Assembly (NCBI RefSeq): GCF_003369565.1
Contig: NZ_PIOD01000025.1
Location: 49,428 to 113,427 of the forward strand
Length of the DNA stretch: 64,000 nt
DNA from: Oceanobacillus chungangensis
GTDB taxonomy: Bacteria > Bacillota > Bacilli > Bacillales > Amphibacillaceae
Direction of reading: 5' to 3'
Shown here: positions 32,998 to 40,959 of the stretch, piece by piece
How the letters are laid out: the number at the start of each line of letters is the position of its first letter
Numbering within the stretch: position 1 is the stretch's first letter
Position numbers and translations under genes: made by a program
The notes under the pieces: generated by a model
The model's database searches: none
Told to the model about the DNA's origin: nothing
What the model saw: only the letters and a program-made list of their open reading frames with translations

Positions 32998-34011
32998 ATG
33001 ATGGCAGATAGATATTCCCGGCAGAAGTTATTTAAACCAATTGGTGTGAATGGTCAAGAGAAGATTGGCGAGAAGCATATACTCATTCTCGGATGTGGTG
33101 CACTAGGAACGGCTAATGCTGAGAATCTAGTGCGTGCTGGGATCGGTAAGCTGACGATCATTGATCGTGATTATGTAGAATTTAGTAATTTGCACAGGCA
33201 GCATTTGTTTACGGAACAGGATGCGATTGATCAGGTTCCTAAAGTAATCGCAGCTAAGTCGAAGCTAGAGGAGATTAATTCCGATGCCCGTATTGAAGCA
33301 CATATTCTCGATGCAACTGCTGTCTCATTAAGACCGCATTTAAAAGAGGTTGATCTAGTCATTGATGCGACAGATAATTTTGATACTCGCTTCATGTTGA
33401 ATGATCTGCTTCAGCAGCTTAATATTCCATGGATATATGGCTCCTGTGTTGGCAGCACTGGGATGAGTTATACGATATTGCCAAAGCAAACGCCTTGCTT
33501 ACATTGTTTATTGGATGCAGCACCACCGAATGGGGCAACATGTGATTCGGTTGGGATTATCTCTCCTGCAGTACAAATGGTAGTCGCTCACCAGACGACT
33601 GAAGCGATGAAGCTTTTAATTGAAGATCGCGATTCTTTAAGAGCAACGCTCGTCACATTTGATCTTTGGAAAAACCATTATCAGACGGTAAACGTGGACA
33701 AAGCGAAGGACAGTGCTTGCCCTTCATGTGGAATGCATGCGACTTACCCATATTTAGATTACGGAGCGACAACAAAAACGGAAATACTTTGTGGGAGGAA
33801 TACGGTCCAAATCCGTGCGAGTCGGGAAATCCATTTAGCAGAACTTGCGAACCATCTAAAAAAAGTCGGTGAAGTGAAAGGCAATGGATTTTTACTTTCG
33901 ATGGATTACCAGTCTTATCGAGTCGTTTTCTTCCAGGACGGCAGAACGCTGATTCATGGAACCGATTCGATTGAAAAGGCAAAAAAAATCTATTATCAAC
34001 TAGTAGGATGA
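32998..34011 (+). CDS. moeB: Molybdopterin-synthase adenylyltransferase (MoeB/ThiF family)
   Basis: A 337-residue E1-like enzyme. It has the nucleotide-binding motif ILGCGALGTANAENLVRAGIGKLTIIDRDYVE, the NLHRQHLF Arg motif, DATDNFDTRF, and zinc-binding CLHC and CPSCG pairs. It adenylates the C-terminal glycine of MoaD so that a thiocarboxylate can form. It is longer than E. coli MoeB (about 250) because of a C-terminal extension of about 85 residues that resembles a small ubiquitin-like/rhodanese-position domain but lacks a clear rhodanese Cys. It could also serve thiamine synthesis. Its position between moaA and moeA supports the MoeB call. Confidence 0.9.
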   Translation: MMADRYSRQKLFKPIGVNGQEKIGEKHILILGCGALGTANAENLVRAGIGKLTIIDRDYVEFSNLHRQHLFTEQDAIDQVPKVIAAKSKLEEINSDARIEAHILDATAVSLRPHLKEVDLVIDATDNFDTRFMLNDLLQQLNIPWIYGSCVGSTGMSYTILPKQTPCLHCLLDAAPPNGATCDSVGIISPAVQMVVAHQTTEAMKLLIEDRDSLRATLVTFDLWKNHYQTVNVDKAKDSACPSCGMHATYPYLDYGATTKTEILCGRNTVQIRASREIHLAELANHLKKVGEVKGNGFLLSMDYQSYRVVFFQDGRTLIHGTDSIEKAKKIYYQLVG

Positions 34012-34023
34012 AGGTGAAGCATC

Positions 34024-35337
34024 ATGGTGGTAAGAAGAAGACCGATAAAAGTAAATGAAGCAATTTCACGCGTAATGGCGTTCGCCAAAGCAGGACCTGT
34101 AGAGCATGTTCCAATCGAACAGAGCTATGGACGTTTTCTTGGTGAGGATCTAATTGCAGATCATCATGTTCCACCATTTGACAGGTCTCCATATGATGGG
34201 TTTGCCATTCGCTCAATAGACACAGCAGAAGGGTCAAGAACAAATCCGATAGTTTTGCAAGTAGTTGGAGAAATTGGGGCGGGCAGTGTTTTTTCAGAGA
34301 CGGTCTTGGAAAACCAAGCGGTCCGAATTATGACAGGTGCGCAAATTCCTGATGGCTGTGATGCAGTTGTGATGCTTGAAGTAGTGAAGGAAGTAATGAT
34401 CGATAACAAGCCACACATTGTACTAAAACGTAAGGTGAAGGAAAATGATAATATTTCCTTTGCTGGTGAAGATACGAAAAAGGGAACGATAATAACGAAA
34501 AAAGGCACTTATATTAATCCTGGTGTTGTTGCAGTTCTTGCGACATTCGGTTATAAGTATGTTCCTGTTAGTGTGAAGCCGAAAGTTGGCATTATTGCTA
34601 CAGGAAGTGAGCTGCTTGAAGTTGATGAACCTTTACAGCCAGGAAAAATTAGAAATAGTAATGCATACATGATTTATTCACAAGTGGTGAGAGCAGGTGC
34701 CGTGCCAATTTATTTTGGGCAATTTTGTGATGATCTCGATACATGCTTTGATCAAGTGCAGGATGCATTAGAAAAAGTTGACATATTAATTACAACGGGA
34801 GGAGTTTCTGTTGGCGATTATGATTTTCTGCCTGCGATTTATGAGAAATTAGCAGCGAATGTGCTGTTTAATAAAATCGCAATGCGTCCAGGAAGTGTCA
34901 CTACCGTTGCGGAAAAGGCTGGCAAGCTATTATTCGGTCTGTCAGGTAATCCATCTGCATGTTACGTTGGCTTCGAACTGTATACGAGGCCAATCATTCG
35001 CCAGTACATAAATGCATTTCATCCTTTCTTGAAAAAGGAAAAGGCGATTCTAGGCAAGGATTTTGCCAAAGCGAATCCATTTGATCGTTTTGTAAGGGGG
35101 CGCCTATCCTTCCAAGATGGCAAGCTAATTGCAACACCTGTTGGCTTAGATAAATCCAACGTCGTATCCTCCTTAGCGGAAGCGAATGTTCTTATCGTCT
35201 TGCCTGGTGGTACGAGAGGGTATAAGCAAGGGATGGAAGTTGCGATTCTTCTATTAGAGGATCAAGAGGGGACAACACTAGATGCCTTTGTCAATACGGA
35301 GATTAATTCACGAAGGAGTAGCAGACATGTCGAATAA
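34024..35337 (+). CDS. moeA: Molybdopterin molybdenumtransferase MoeA, copy 2
   Basis: A 437-residue MoeA with the same signature segments as copy 1 (PPFDRSPYDGFAIRSIDT, MTGAQIPDGCDAVVM, TTGGVSVGDYDFLP, FGLSGNPSACYVGFELY). It inserts molybdenum into molybdopterin-AMP. The loop that is duplicated in copy 1 is here VVKEVMIDNKPHIV. GAAGGTGAAG lies just upstream of the ATG, 12 bases after moeB. The 3' end overlaps the moaE start by 11 bases, indicating coupled translation. Confidence 0.94.
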   Translation: MVVRRRPIKVNEAISRVMAFAKAGPVEHVPIEQSYGRFLGEDLIADHHVPPFDRSPYDGFAIRSIDTAEGSRTNPIVLQVVGEIGAGSVFSETVLENQAVRIMTGAQIPDGCDAVVMLEVVKEVMIDNKPHIVLKRKVKENDNISFAGEDTKKGTIITKKGTYINPGVVAVLATFGYKYVPVSVKPKVGIIATGSELLEVDEPLQPGKIRNSNAYMIYSQVVRAGAVPIYFGQFCDDLDTCFDQVQDALEKVDILITTGGVSVGDYDFLPAIYEKLAANVLFNKIAMRPGSVTTVAEKAGKLLFGLSGNPSACYVGFELYTRPIIRQYINAFHPFLKKEKAILGKDFAKANPFDRFVRGRLSFQDGKLIATPVGLDKSNVVSSLAEANVLIVLPGGTRGYKQGMEVAILLLEDQEGTTLDAFVNTEINSRRSSRHVE

Positions 35338-35797
35338 TCTATTTGAAATTGTTGAAGAGCCGATTGAAATTAACGCTATCATTAAAAAGGTCGAACGAAG
35401 AGAAGCAGGCGCAATCACAACATTTATTGGCACGGTCAGAGAGTGGACGAGGGGTAAGCAAACGATATATTTAGAGTATCAAGCATATATTCCGATGGCC
35501 GTTAAGATGCTTGCCAAAATAGGCGAAGAAATTGGTGAGAAATGGCCAGATACAAAAATCGGCATAACGCACAGAATTGGTCGGTTGGATATATCGGAGA
35601 TTGCTGTTGCCATCGCCGTATCCTCTCCACATCGCAAGGCGGCGTACGAGGCCAATGAATATGCAATCGAACGAATAAAACAAATTGTCCCAATTTGGAA
35701 AAAGGAACATTGGAGTGACGGGGAAACATGGATTGGCGATCAATTAGAAAATGTGCCTTATGAATCAGGCAGACCAAATGTAAAGGATGTTGAATGA
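35327..35797 (+). CDS. moaE: Molybdopterin synthase catalytic subunit MoaE
   Basis: A 156-residue MoaE with the family motifs GAITTFIGTVREWTRG, YLEYQAYIPMAVKML, HRIGRLDISEIAVAIAVSSPHR and PIWKKEHWSDGETWIG (active-site Lys region). It converts cyclic pyranopterin monophosphate to molybdopterin using sulfur from MoaD thiocarboxylate. The chosen ATG follows GAAGGAG; a longer in-frame reading from 35282 lies inside moeA and is not supported. The stop overlaps moaD by 4 bases. Confidence 0.94.
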   Translation: MSNNLFEIVEEPIEINAIIKKVERREAGAITTFIGTVREWTRGKQTIYLEYQAYIPMAVKMLAKIGEEIGEKWPDTKIGITHRIGRLDISEIAVAIAVSSPHRKAAYEANEYAIERIKQIVPIWKKEHWSDGETWIGDQLENVPYESGRPNVKDVE

Positions 35798-36030
35798 TGA
35801 TAACGATTTTATTATTTGCTCATCTGCAGGAAACTGTTGGGAAAGATCGAATCGAATTACCAATCGAGCAATTGACGGTGATGGAATTAAAAACAGCATT
35901 AAAGCAAACCTACCCATTACTAGAACTCGATCATGTCATGACAGCAGTAAATGAAGAATTTGCAAGGGATAACAGTAAAGTTACAGCAGGGGATATAGTC
36001 GCTTTCATTCCGCCAGTTAGTGGTGGATAA
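35794..36030 (+). CDS. moaD: Molybdopterin synthase sulfur carrier subunit MoaD
   Basis: A 78-residue ubiquitin-fold protein ending in the required double glycine (PPVSGG), where MoeB adenylates and a thiocarboxylate is formed. IDRIEL-type and VNEEFA segments are typical. It overlaps the moaE stop by 4 bases (ATGATGA), consistent with equal production of both subunits of molybdopterin synthase. Confidence 0.93.
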   Translation: MMITILLFAHLQETVGKDRIELPIEQLTVMELKTALKQTYPLLELDHVMTAVNEEFARDNSKVTAGDIVAFIPPVSGG

Positions 36031-36151
36031 AAAGTTGATATTCAAAAACTTATCGAGGAGTGGGGACCAATAGTCCAATTCGTTCAAAGGAATTAAAAGA
36101 ACCCTCCAACCCTCCACTACTTCTAAAGGGGAACGAATAGGAGTTATGCAA

Positions 36152-36652
36152 ATGGAAGTTATCCAAATTATTGGTTACAAGAATAGTGGGAAAACGACGA
36201 CAGCTAGTAAGCTAATTGAAGTATTATCACAACAGGGAATTCAAGTTGCGTCCCTTAAGCATCATGGACACGGCGGCAAACCATTAGGGATAGAAAATAC
36301 TGACAGTTTTAAACATCACAAGGCTGGAGCAATTGTATCAGGAGTTGAGGGAGAAGGGATGTTTCAATTAACGAACCATCATAGCTGGAACTTGGAGCAA
36401 ATGCTTGCCATTTACGAAATACTGAATATAGATGTATTGGTTATAGAAGGATTTAAACAGAGTAAATATAAGAAGGTGGTATTAATAAACAAGGAAGAGG
36501 ACCTTATACTTTTAGAAGAGGCAACGAACATTGTTGCAGTGATAACTTCCTTACCTTTAGAGTCTTCTTTCTATCCGATATTTAAACGAACACATTTACG
36601 ACGATTTTGTGATTGGATGTACCAAACATACATAGCTAAAGGAATTGATTAA
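36152..36652 (+). CDS. mobB: Molybdopterin-guanine dinucleotide biosynthesis protein MobB
   Basis: A 166-residue P-loop GTPase with Walker A GYKNSGKTTTASKLIE and the LKHHGHGG motif; VLVIEGFKQSKYKK is the family's conserved later segment. MobB binds GTP and assists MobA in making the guanine dinucleotide form. AGGAG at 36139-36143 is too close to the ATG at 36146 but well spaced for the ATG at 36152. It lies 121 bases after moaD. Confidence 0.9.
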   Translation: MEVIQIIGYKNSGKTTTASKLIEVLSQQGIQVASLKHHGHGGKPLGIENTDSFKHHKAGAIVSGVEGEGMFQLTNHHSWNLEQMLAIYEILNIDVLVIEGFKQSKYKKVVLINKEEDLILLEEATNIVAVITSLPLESSFYPIFKRTHLRRFCDWMYQTYIAKGID

Positions 36653-36878
36653 TATCGTGGGCAACTGATCCTTTATGGAAAAGGTAGGTATCCTATTCGA
36701 TTTTTCAATTCGTTCCGATTTCATTTAAAAATTTTTTAAGACTAGCTGAAATTAAGGCATTATGAGATTTAGAGTTTAACAATAAGCTTGTATGCAATTT
36801 CTTCATCACCTAAAACGCACTTCATCATTACAATTAGATGAACACAGTCAAGTAAAATAGGAAATTGTGAATTTTTTA

Positions 36879-37062
36879 GTAGTTAAGAAAGTATAGCAAT
36901 ATCTTACTGCATAAGTGGGGCCTACAAGATGTTGGCCACTTCGGTATTGCGGCAAAGGTTTTCGGCTGGGGCGAGTAATCGCAGTCCCAGGACGTCGCGT
37001 TTTTAACCGAACTTCCCCTTTAGTCTATCAACGAAAGACTTGGTCAAACCTTAGTTTTCTAA
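36879..37062 (+). repeat. Two-hairpin element, copy E (long form, 184 bp)
   Basis: The left end GTAGTTAAGAAAGTATAGCA and the right end GGTCAAACCTTAGTTTTCTAA match the other copies, but about 100 extra, GC-richer bases lie between them (roughly 36918-37040, including TCGCAGTCCCAGGACGTCGC). It ends 14 bases before mobA. The remaining gap 36653-36878 holds no gene that I can see. A reading of mobA extended upstream through this element is not supported. Confidence 0.75.
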
Positions 37063-37076
37063 CAAAGGAAGGGGGC

Positions 37077-37658
37077 ATGGAAGTGGAGTATATCGGTGTC
37101 ATTCTAGCAGGGGGCCAATCAAGGAGATTTGGTTCGCCAAAAGCTTTTGCCAAAAAGGATGGGAACTTCTTTTATACGTATTCAGCTAAGGCGCTTGAGG
37201 CCTACACTTCGAAGCTTGTCCTTGTCACGAACCAGGAGCTTGCACCTGTATTTTCACAAGAGGGATTTACTGGAGAGATAATAAATGATATCAAGGAATA
37301 CGAGGGACAGGGTCCACTTGCTGGTATATATTCGGCAATGGAAAAATATCCGGCTGACTGGTATATTGTCAGTCCAATTGATGTTCCGTTTATCGATCAG
37401 GCGGTTATCAAGTTGCTGCTCTCGAATATTAAGCCAAACATAGAAGCAATTATTCCGGTTGTTGCCGGCAAAAAACAACCACTCATTGCCCTCTATCATC
37501 ACGATGTAAAAATTTTAATCAAACGTAAGTTAGATCGTGGGTTACGTTCGATAGAGATGGTGTTAGCAGATCTAAATGTACATTATATTTCCATAGCGGA
37601 CGAACAGCCCTTTATAAATGTTAATTCAAAAGTAGATTACGAGAAATACATAGAGTGA
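37077..37658 (+). CDS. mobA: Molybdenum cofactor guanylyltransferase MobA
   Basis: A 193-residue nucleotidyltransferase with GVILAGGQSRRFGSPKAFAK, the DVPF metal-binding motif and DIKEYEGQGPLAGIYSAM. It attaches GMP to molybdopterin to form the guanine dinucleotide used by DMSO-reductase-family enzymes such as nitrate reductase or formate dehydrogenase. GGAAGGGGG directly precedes the ATG. Together with the MocA-like gene at 11254, the window can supply both dinucleotide forms. Confidence 0.92.
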   Translation: MEVEYIGVILAGGQSRRFGSPKAFAKKDGNFFYTYSAKALEAYTSKLVLVTNQELAPVFSQEGFTGEIINDIKEYEGQGPLAGIYSAMEKYPADWYIVSPIDVPFIDQAVIKLLLSNIKPNIEAIIPVVAGKKQPLIALYHHDVKILIKRKLDRGLRSIEMVLADLNVHYISIADEQPFINVNSKVDYEKYIE

Positions 37659-37714
37659 GACCTTATTCTGATTAGTTAATGCGGATGGAATAGTGGGTTA
37701 ATGGAGGAATAACG

Positions 37715-38230
37715 ATGGCAAACGAACATCATAAATATAATGCTATGAATGTATCATGTGCAGTCGTAACAGTGAGTGATACACGGAATGAAGAAACAGA
37801 TAAAAGTGGGAAATTAATGAAAGCTTTACTTGCGGAATCAGGACATGAAATAAATTACTATATTATTACTCCTGATGACAGGGATACGATTACAAAGACA
37901 ATTGAGCATGCAATCCAGCGTGAAGATATTGATGCAGTGCTTGTAAATGGTGGCACTGGAATCTCCGGGCGTGATGTGACAATCGAAGCGATTCAACCAT
38001 TGCTGGATAAGGAATTGCCAGGCTATGGAGAATTATTTCGCTATTTGAGCTATCAATTCGATATTGGAACAGCAAGTATGTTATCAAGAGCAATCGCTGG
38101 CGTTGTGAATAATCGCATCCTCTTTGCAACACCAGGTTCAACAGGTGCGGTAAAACTAGCTATGGAGAAACTGATTCTGCCTGAGCTAGTACATGCTGTA
38201 AAGGAAATTACGAAAGATCTTCAAAAGTGA
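37715..38230 (+). CDS. moaB: Molybdopterin adenylyltransferase-type protein MoaB/Mog
   Basis: A 171-residue MogA/MoaB-fold protein with VTVSDTRNEETDKSG, the substrate-site motif VNGGTGISGRDVT and FRYLSYQFDIGTASMLSRA. It is expected to adenylate molybdopterin before molybdenum insertion by MoeA. Bacillus genomes usually have one such protein, named MoaB. AATGGAGGAA precedes the ATG; modA follows after 13 bases. Confidence 0.92.
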   Translation: MANEHHKYNAMNVSCAVVTVSDTRNEETDKSGKLMKALLAESGHEINYYIITPDDRDTITKTIEHAIQREDIDAVLVNGGTGISGRDVTIEAIQPLLDKELPGYGELFRYLSYQFDIGTASMLSRAIAGVVNNRILFATPGSTGAVKLAMEKLILPELVHAVKEITKDLQK

Positions 38231-38243
38231 AGGAGCAAAATCA

Positions 38244-39041
38244 ATGAACCGACTACTACTCTCTATGGTAATTCTTATCTTATTTGTCGCTGGCTGCGGA
38301 CAAGCATCAGGGTCTAGCAATGTGACAGAAGAAACAGAGCTTACAATTTCGGCTGCTGCCAGTATGATGGCCAGTTTAAACGAAATAACAGAGGTATTTG
38401 AAGAAGAAAATCCAGATATTAAGATCACTTATAATTTCGGCGGTTCTGGTACACTTCGCAAGCAAATTGAACAAGGTGCACCAATCGATCTCTTCTTTTC
38501 TGCCTCTAAAAAGGATTATCAGCTTTTAGAGGAAGGCGGGTTTGTTAATGATGGCTCCGCTATTTTTCGCAATAAATTAGTCTTCCTTCAGCAAGAGGAT
38601 GGAACAATGAAATCATTGGAGGATTTTATCAATTCAGATGGGAAAATAGCGATTGGCACACCTGAGGCAGTACCTGCTGGAACGTATGCTGAGCAAGCAT
38701 TGGAGAAACTTGGAGTATGGGAACAGCTTCAAGGCCGCATCGTCTTTACAAAGGATGTAAGGCAGGTGCTGAACGCTGTCAAAGAAGGTGGCGTTGATCT
38801 GGGGTTGGTTTACAGCAGTGATTTGTACGGAGAAGAGAATGTAGAAATCGCCTGGGAGGTTGACCATAGTCTCCATGAGAAAATCGAATACTTTGTCGCA
38901 TCCCTCAAAAATGACCAGAAACAGGAAGATGATGTAAAAGCAGAAGCAGTGGAGCGTTTCTATCAATATGTGCAAAAAGAAGACAGTATGAAAGTATTCG
39001 CGAAATATGGATTTGATACGAAAGCGCCGGTGAATCAGTGA
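38244..39041 (+). CDS. modA: Molybdate ABC transporter substrate-binding lipoprotein ModA
   Basis: A 265-residue secreted lipoprotein. A signal peptide runs to the lipobox LFVAGC (Cys near residue 18), and the mature part starts TISAAASMMASLNEI, the oxyanion-binding start of the ModA family, with FNFGGSG-like NFGGSGTLRKQIEQGAPIDLFFSAS. It captures molybdate (or tungstate) outside the cell. The stop overlaps the modB start. Confidence 0.93.
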   Translation: MNRLLLSMVILILFVAGCGQASGSSNVTEETELTISAAASMMASLNEITEVFEEENPDIKITYNFGGSGTLRKQIEQGAPIDLFFSASKKDYQLLEEGGFVNDGSAIFRNKLVFLQQEDGTMKSLEDFINSDGKIAIGTPEAVPAGTYAEQALEKLGVWEQLQGRIVFTKDVRQVLNAVKEGGVDLGLVYSSDLYGEENVEIAWEVDHSLHEKIEYFVASLKNDQKQEDDVKAEAVERFYQYVQKEDSMKVFAKYGFDTKAPVNQ

Positions 39042-39694
39042 TGGAATGGTCATGGCATCCAGTACAGCTCTCACTATATGTCGCAACAATTGCAACCTGT
39101 ATCACGTTTATCTTAGCAATCCTCGCTGCCTATTGGATTGCAGGCGGAAGGGCAAAAGGAAGGGCAATTATTGAAACGATCTTCTTTTTGCCCCTTGTTT
39201 TACCGCCAACGGTAATTGGCTTTATGCTAATCATTATTTTCGGGAATAACAGTCCAGTAGGAAGAGCAATCGAAGCAATGGCCGGGAGCAGTATTTTATT
39301 TACTGTTCCTGCAGCAATTATCGCTGCAGCTATCGTCGCCTTTCCACTTATGTATCAATCAATCAAAACAGGCTTTCTCTCGGTTGATTCAAATATCATC
39401 GGTGCAGCAAAAGTAGATGGCGCATCCAGGTGGAAATTGCTTCTCCTGATGATTGTCCCGTTATCGTATCGTTCGATTTTGGCAGGAGTCATCCTCGGGT
39501 TTACCCGAAGCATCGGCGAATTCGGTGCAACCCTTATGTTTGCTGGCAACATCCCAGGCCATACCCAAACAATTCCCACCGCAATTTATTTAGCAATCGA
39601 ATCGGGGAGAACGGATGTCGCCTGGTATTATGTATTAATTAGTATCAGCTTTTCTTTCATCCTTCTATTATTTATTAATAGGACAAGAGGATGA
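39041..39694 (+). CDS. modB: Molybdate ABC transporter permease ModB
   Basis: A 217-residue permease with five or six predicted helices and the conserved EAA-type loop AAKVDGASRWKLLLLMIVPLSYRSI; the FTRSIGEFGATLMFAGNIPG segment is typical of ModB. A GTG at 39038 is an alternative start; the ATG at 39041 overlaps the modA stop by one base (TGATG). No modC ATPase gene follows; a TCGAGCG array and convergent moaC come next. The ATPase must come from elsewhere in the genome. Confidence 0.92.
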   Translation: MEWSWHPVQLSLYVATIATCITFILAILAAYWIAGGRAKGRAIIETIFFLPLVLPPTVIGFMLIIIFGNNSPVGRAIEAMAGSSILFTVPAAIIAAAIVAFPLMYQSIKTGFLSVDSNIIGAAKVDGASRWKLLLLMIVPLSYRSILAGVILGFTRSIGEFGATLMFAGNIPGHTQTIPTAIYLAIESGRTDVAWYYVLISISFSFILLLFINRTRG

Positions 39695-39737
39695 TAGTTG
39701 ATTTGATAGGGAGCCGCACCCGAGCAAGTCTGTGAAG

Positions 39738-39847
39738 AAATCGAGCGTAAAGAGCACCTAACCGAGCGGAGCCCAGGCCAAATCGAGCGACTCCGGGTTG
39801 AATCGAGCGTCCCTGCGCACAAATCGAGCGAACCACACACAAAATCG
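39738..39847. repeat. TCGAGCG array between modB and moaC
   Basis: AATCGAGCG occurs at about 39738, 39781, 39801 and 39822, with a variant ACCGAGCGG at 39760 and a partial AAATCGC at 39842, so the period is 20 to 21 bp. The bases between motifs differ from unit to unit, unlike the 27405 array. It fills the gap between the convergent modB and moaC. Confidence 0.85.
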
Positions 39848-39863
39848 CTGGGCTTCCATCATA

Positions 39864-40352
39864 TTAATCTTTCCTAATATAATCTCCGTTCTTGCCACCG
39901 CTCTTTTCCTGTAAGTAGGTTGGTCCGATGATCATTGCTTTGTCGACGGCCTTACACATATCATATACAGTTAATGCTGCAATTGAGGCTGCAGTTAGCG
40001 CTTCCATTTCTACCCCAGTAGACCCTACGGTTTGCACTTCTGCAGCGATTAATAATTCATACTGCTCGTTTTCACTGATTTTCCATTCAAAGGATAGATT
40101 TACGCCACCTAGCAGGATGGGATGACACATTGGGATGACCGCTGGTGTCTGCTTTGCGCCCATAATCCCTGCGACTTGTGCAACAGCAAGCACATCTCCC
40201 TTTTTATTCTGATGTTGTGTAATATTTTCATAGACATGTTTACTCATTTGCACACTGGAATGGGCGATTGCTTTACGAGCAGTTTCCGTTTTCTCTGTAA
40301 TATCAACCATCTTAGCTCTTGCCTGTTCATTAAAATGCGTGAATTCTGTCAA
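39864..40352 (-). CDS. moaC: Cyclic pyranopterin monophosphate synthase MoaC
   Basis: A 162-residue MoaC with the conserved [14 protein letters not shown] and [30 protein letters not shown] segments (catalytic Lys in VDKAM). It turns cyclo-GTP from MoaA into cyclic pyranopterin monophosphate. A GTG at 40361 is possible, but AAAGG sits right on it and is 8 bases from the TTG at 40352, which gives the family-like start [16 protein letters not shown]. It is the only cofactor gene on the minus strand and faces modB. Confidence 0.92.
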   Translation of the reverse strand: MTEFTHFNEQARAKMVDITEKTETARKAIAHSSVQMSKHVYENITQHQNKKGDVLAVAQVAGIMGAKQTPAVIPMCHPILLGGVNLSFEWKISENEQYELLIAAEVQTVGSTGVEMEALTAASIAALTVYDMCKAVDKAMIIGPTYLQEKSGGKNGDYIRKD

Positions 40353-40411
40353 ATTGATCACCTTTCTTTATTAGAATAGGGCTTGATAACATTAATTATA
40401 GAGGTATTCGT

Positions 40412-40449
40412 AGTGCCTGTCACTTCCCGGATTCTGTCAATATGTCGAA
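40412..40449 (+). repeat. Post-stop-type hairpin element, copy 4
   Basis: AGTGCCTGTCACTTCCCGGATTCTGTCAA, then TATGTCGAA. Unlike the other copies it does not follow a plus-strand stop codon; it lies 59 bases upstream of moaC. Confidence 0.7.
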
Positions 40450-40574
40450 CTTTATTGGCTCACTTTAAAATAGAGACTTTCTTAAAGGATGGTGAATCCA
40501 CTGTAAAATTTCACTTCTCTCCATTTCATCTCATCTCTTCTTCATCAAGCAATAATTCCCAGGAATCAGCATAA

Positions 40575-40959
40575 GCATCTTTTGTGAAGAGAAATTGAAT
40601 AATCTTTTATTATTAATCGCAAGTAATAATGCTTGATTTGACGCAAGTAGCAGGGGAAATCCACAAAAGATAAAATAGTCAAAAAATATTTCGAGTGTTG
40701 CTTATAGAGGAACAGTAACCTTCTCCTAGAAGGAATTTAAGAGATATAATGAACACAAGCCATAACATTTAATGTTTTTACGCATTGTTGGAAGCGCTAA
40801 CAAAAGAGAGATTTCGTTTTAATAAGAAATTGCAGTCTAAGAGTAAAAGCGCAAGATCCTTTTGAGCAATGCAGTAATATCACGGAATTTATTTTTGTCT
40901 CTAATTATTCAATTATTTTACCACTGCTTAAGAAGATGGAATTAAAGGGGGAGAAGGCA
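40575..40959 (+). other. Intergenic region upstream of the MFS gene
   Basis: About 390 bases without a convincing gene. Apart from the cre site at 40788, nothing specific was recognised; the promoter of the MFS/dehydrogenase pair should lie here. Confidence 0.4.
40788..40803. promoter_or_regulatory. cre site (CcpA) upstream of the MFS gene
   Basis: TTGGAAGCGCTAACAA matches the cre consensus WTGNAANCGNWWNCAW at every defined position. It lies 157 bases before the carrier start, so carbon catabolite control of the carrier-dehydrogenase pair is likely. Confidence 0.65.

Noticed and set aside
36915..37076. N-terminal extension of mobA
   Set aside because: The extra residues come from the repeat element; a strong Shine-Dalgarno and the family N terminus place the start at 37077.
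40383..40574. ORF of 63 codons downstream of the moaC start region
   Set aside because: It spans a dispersed hairpin element, has no ribosome-binding site and looks like chance.
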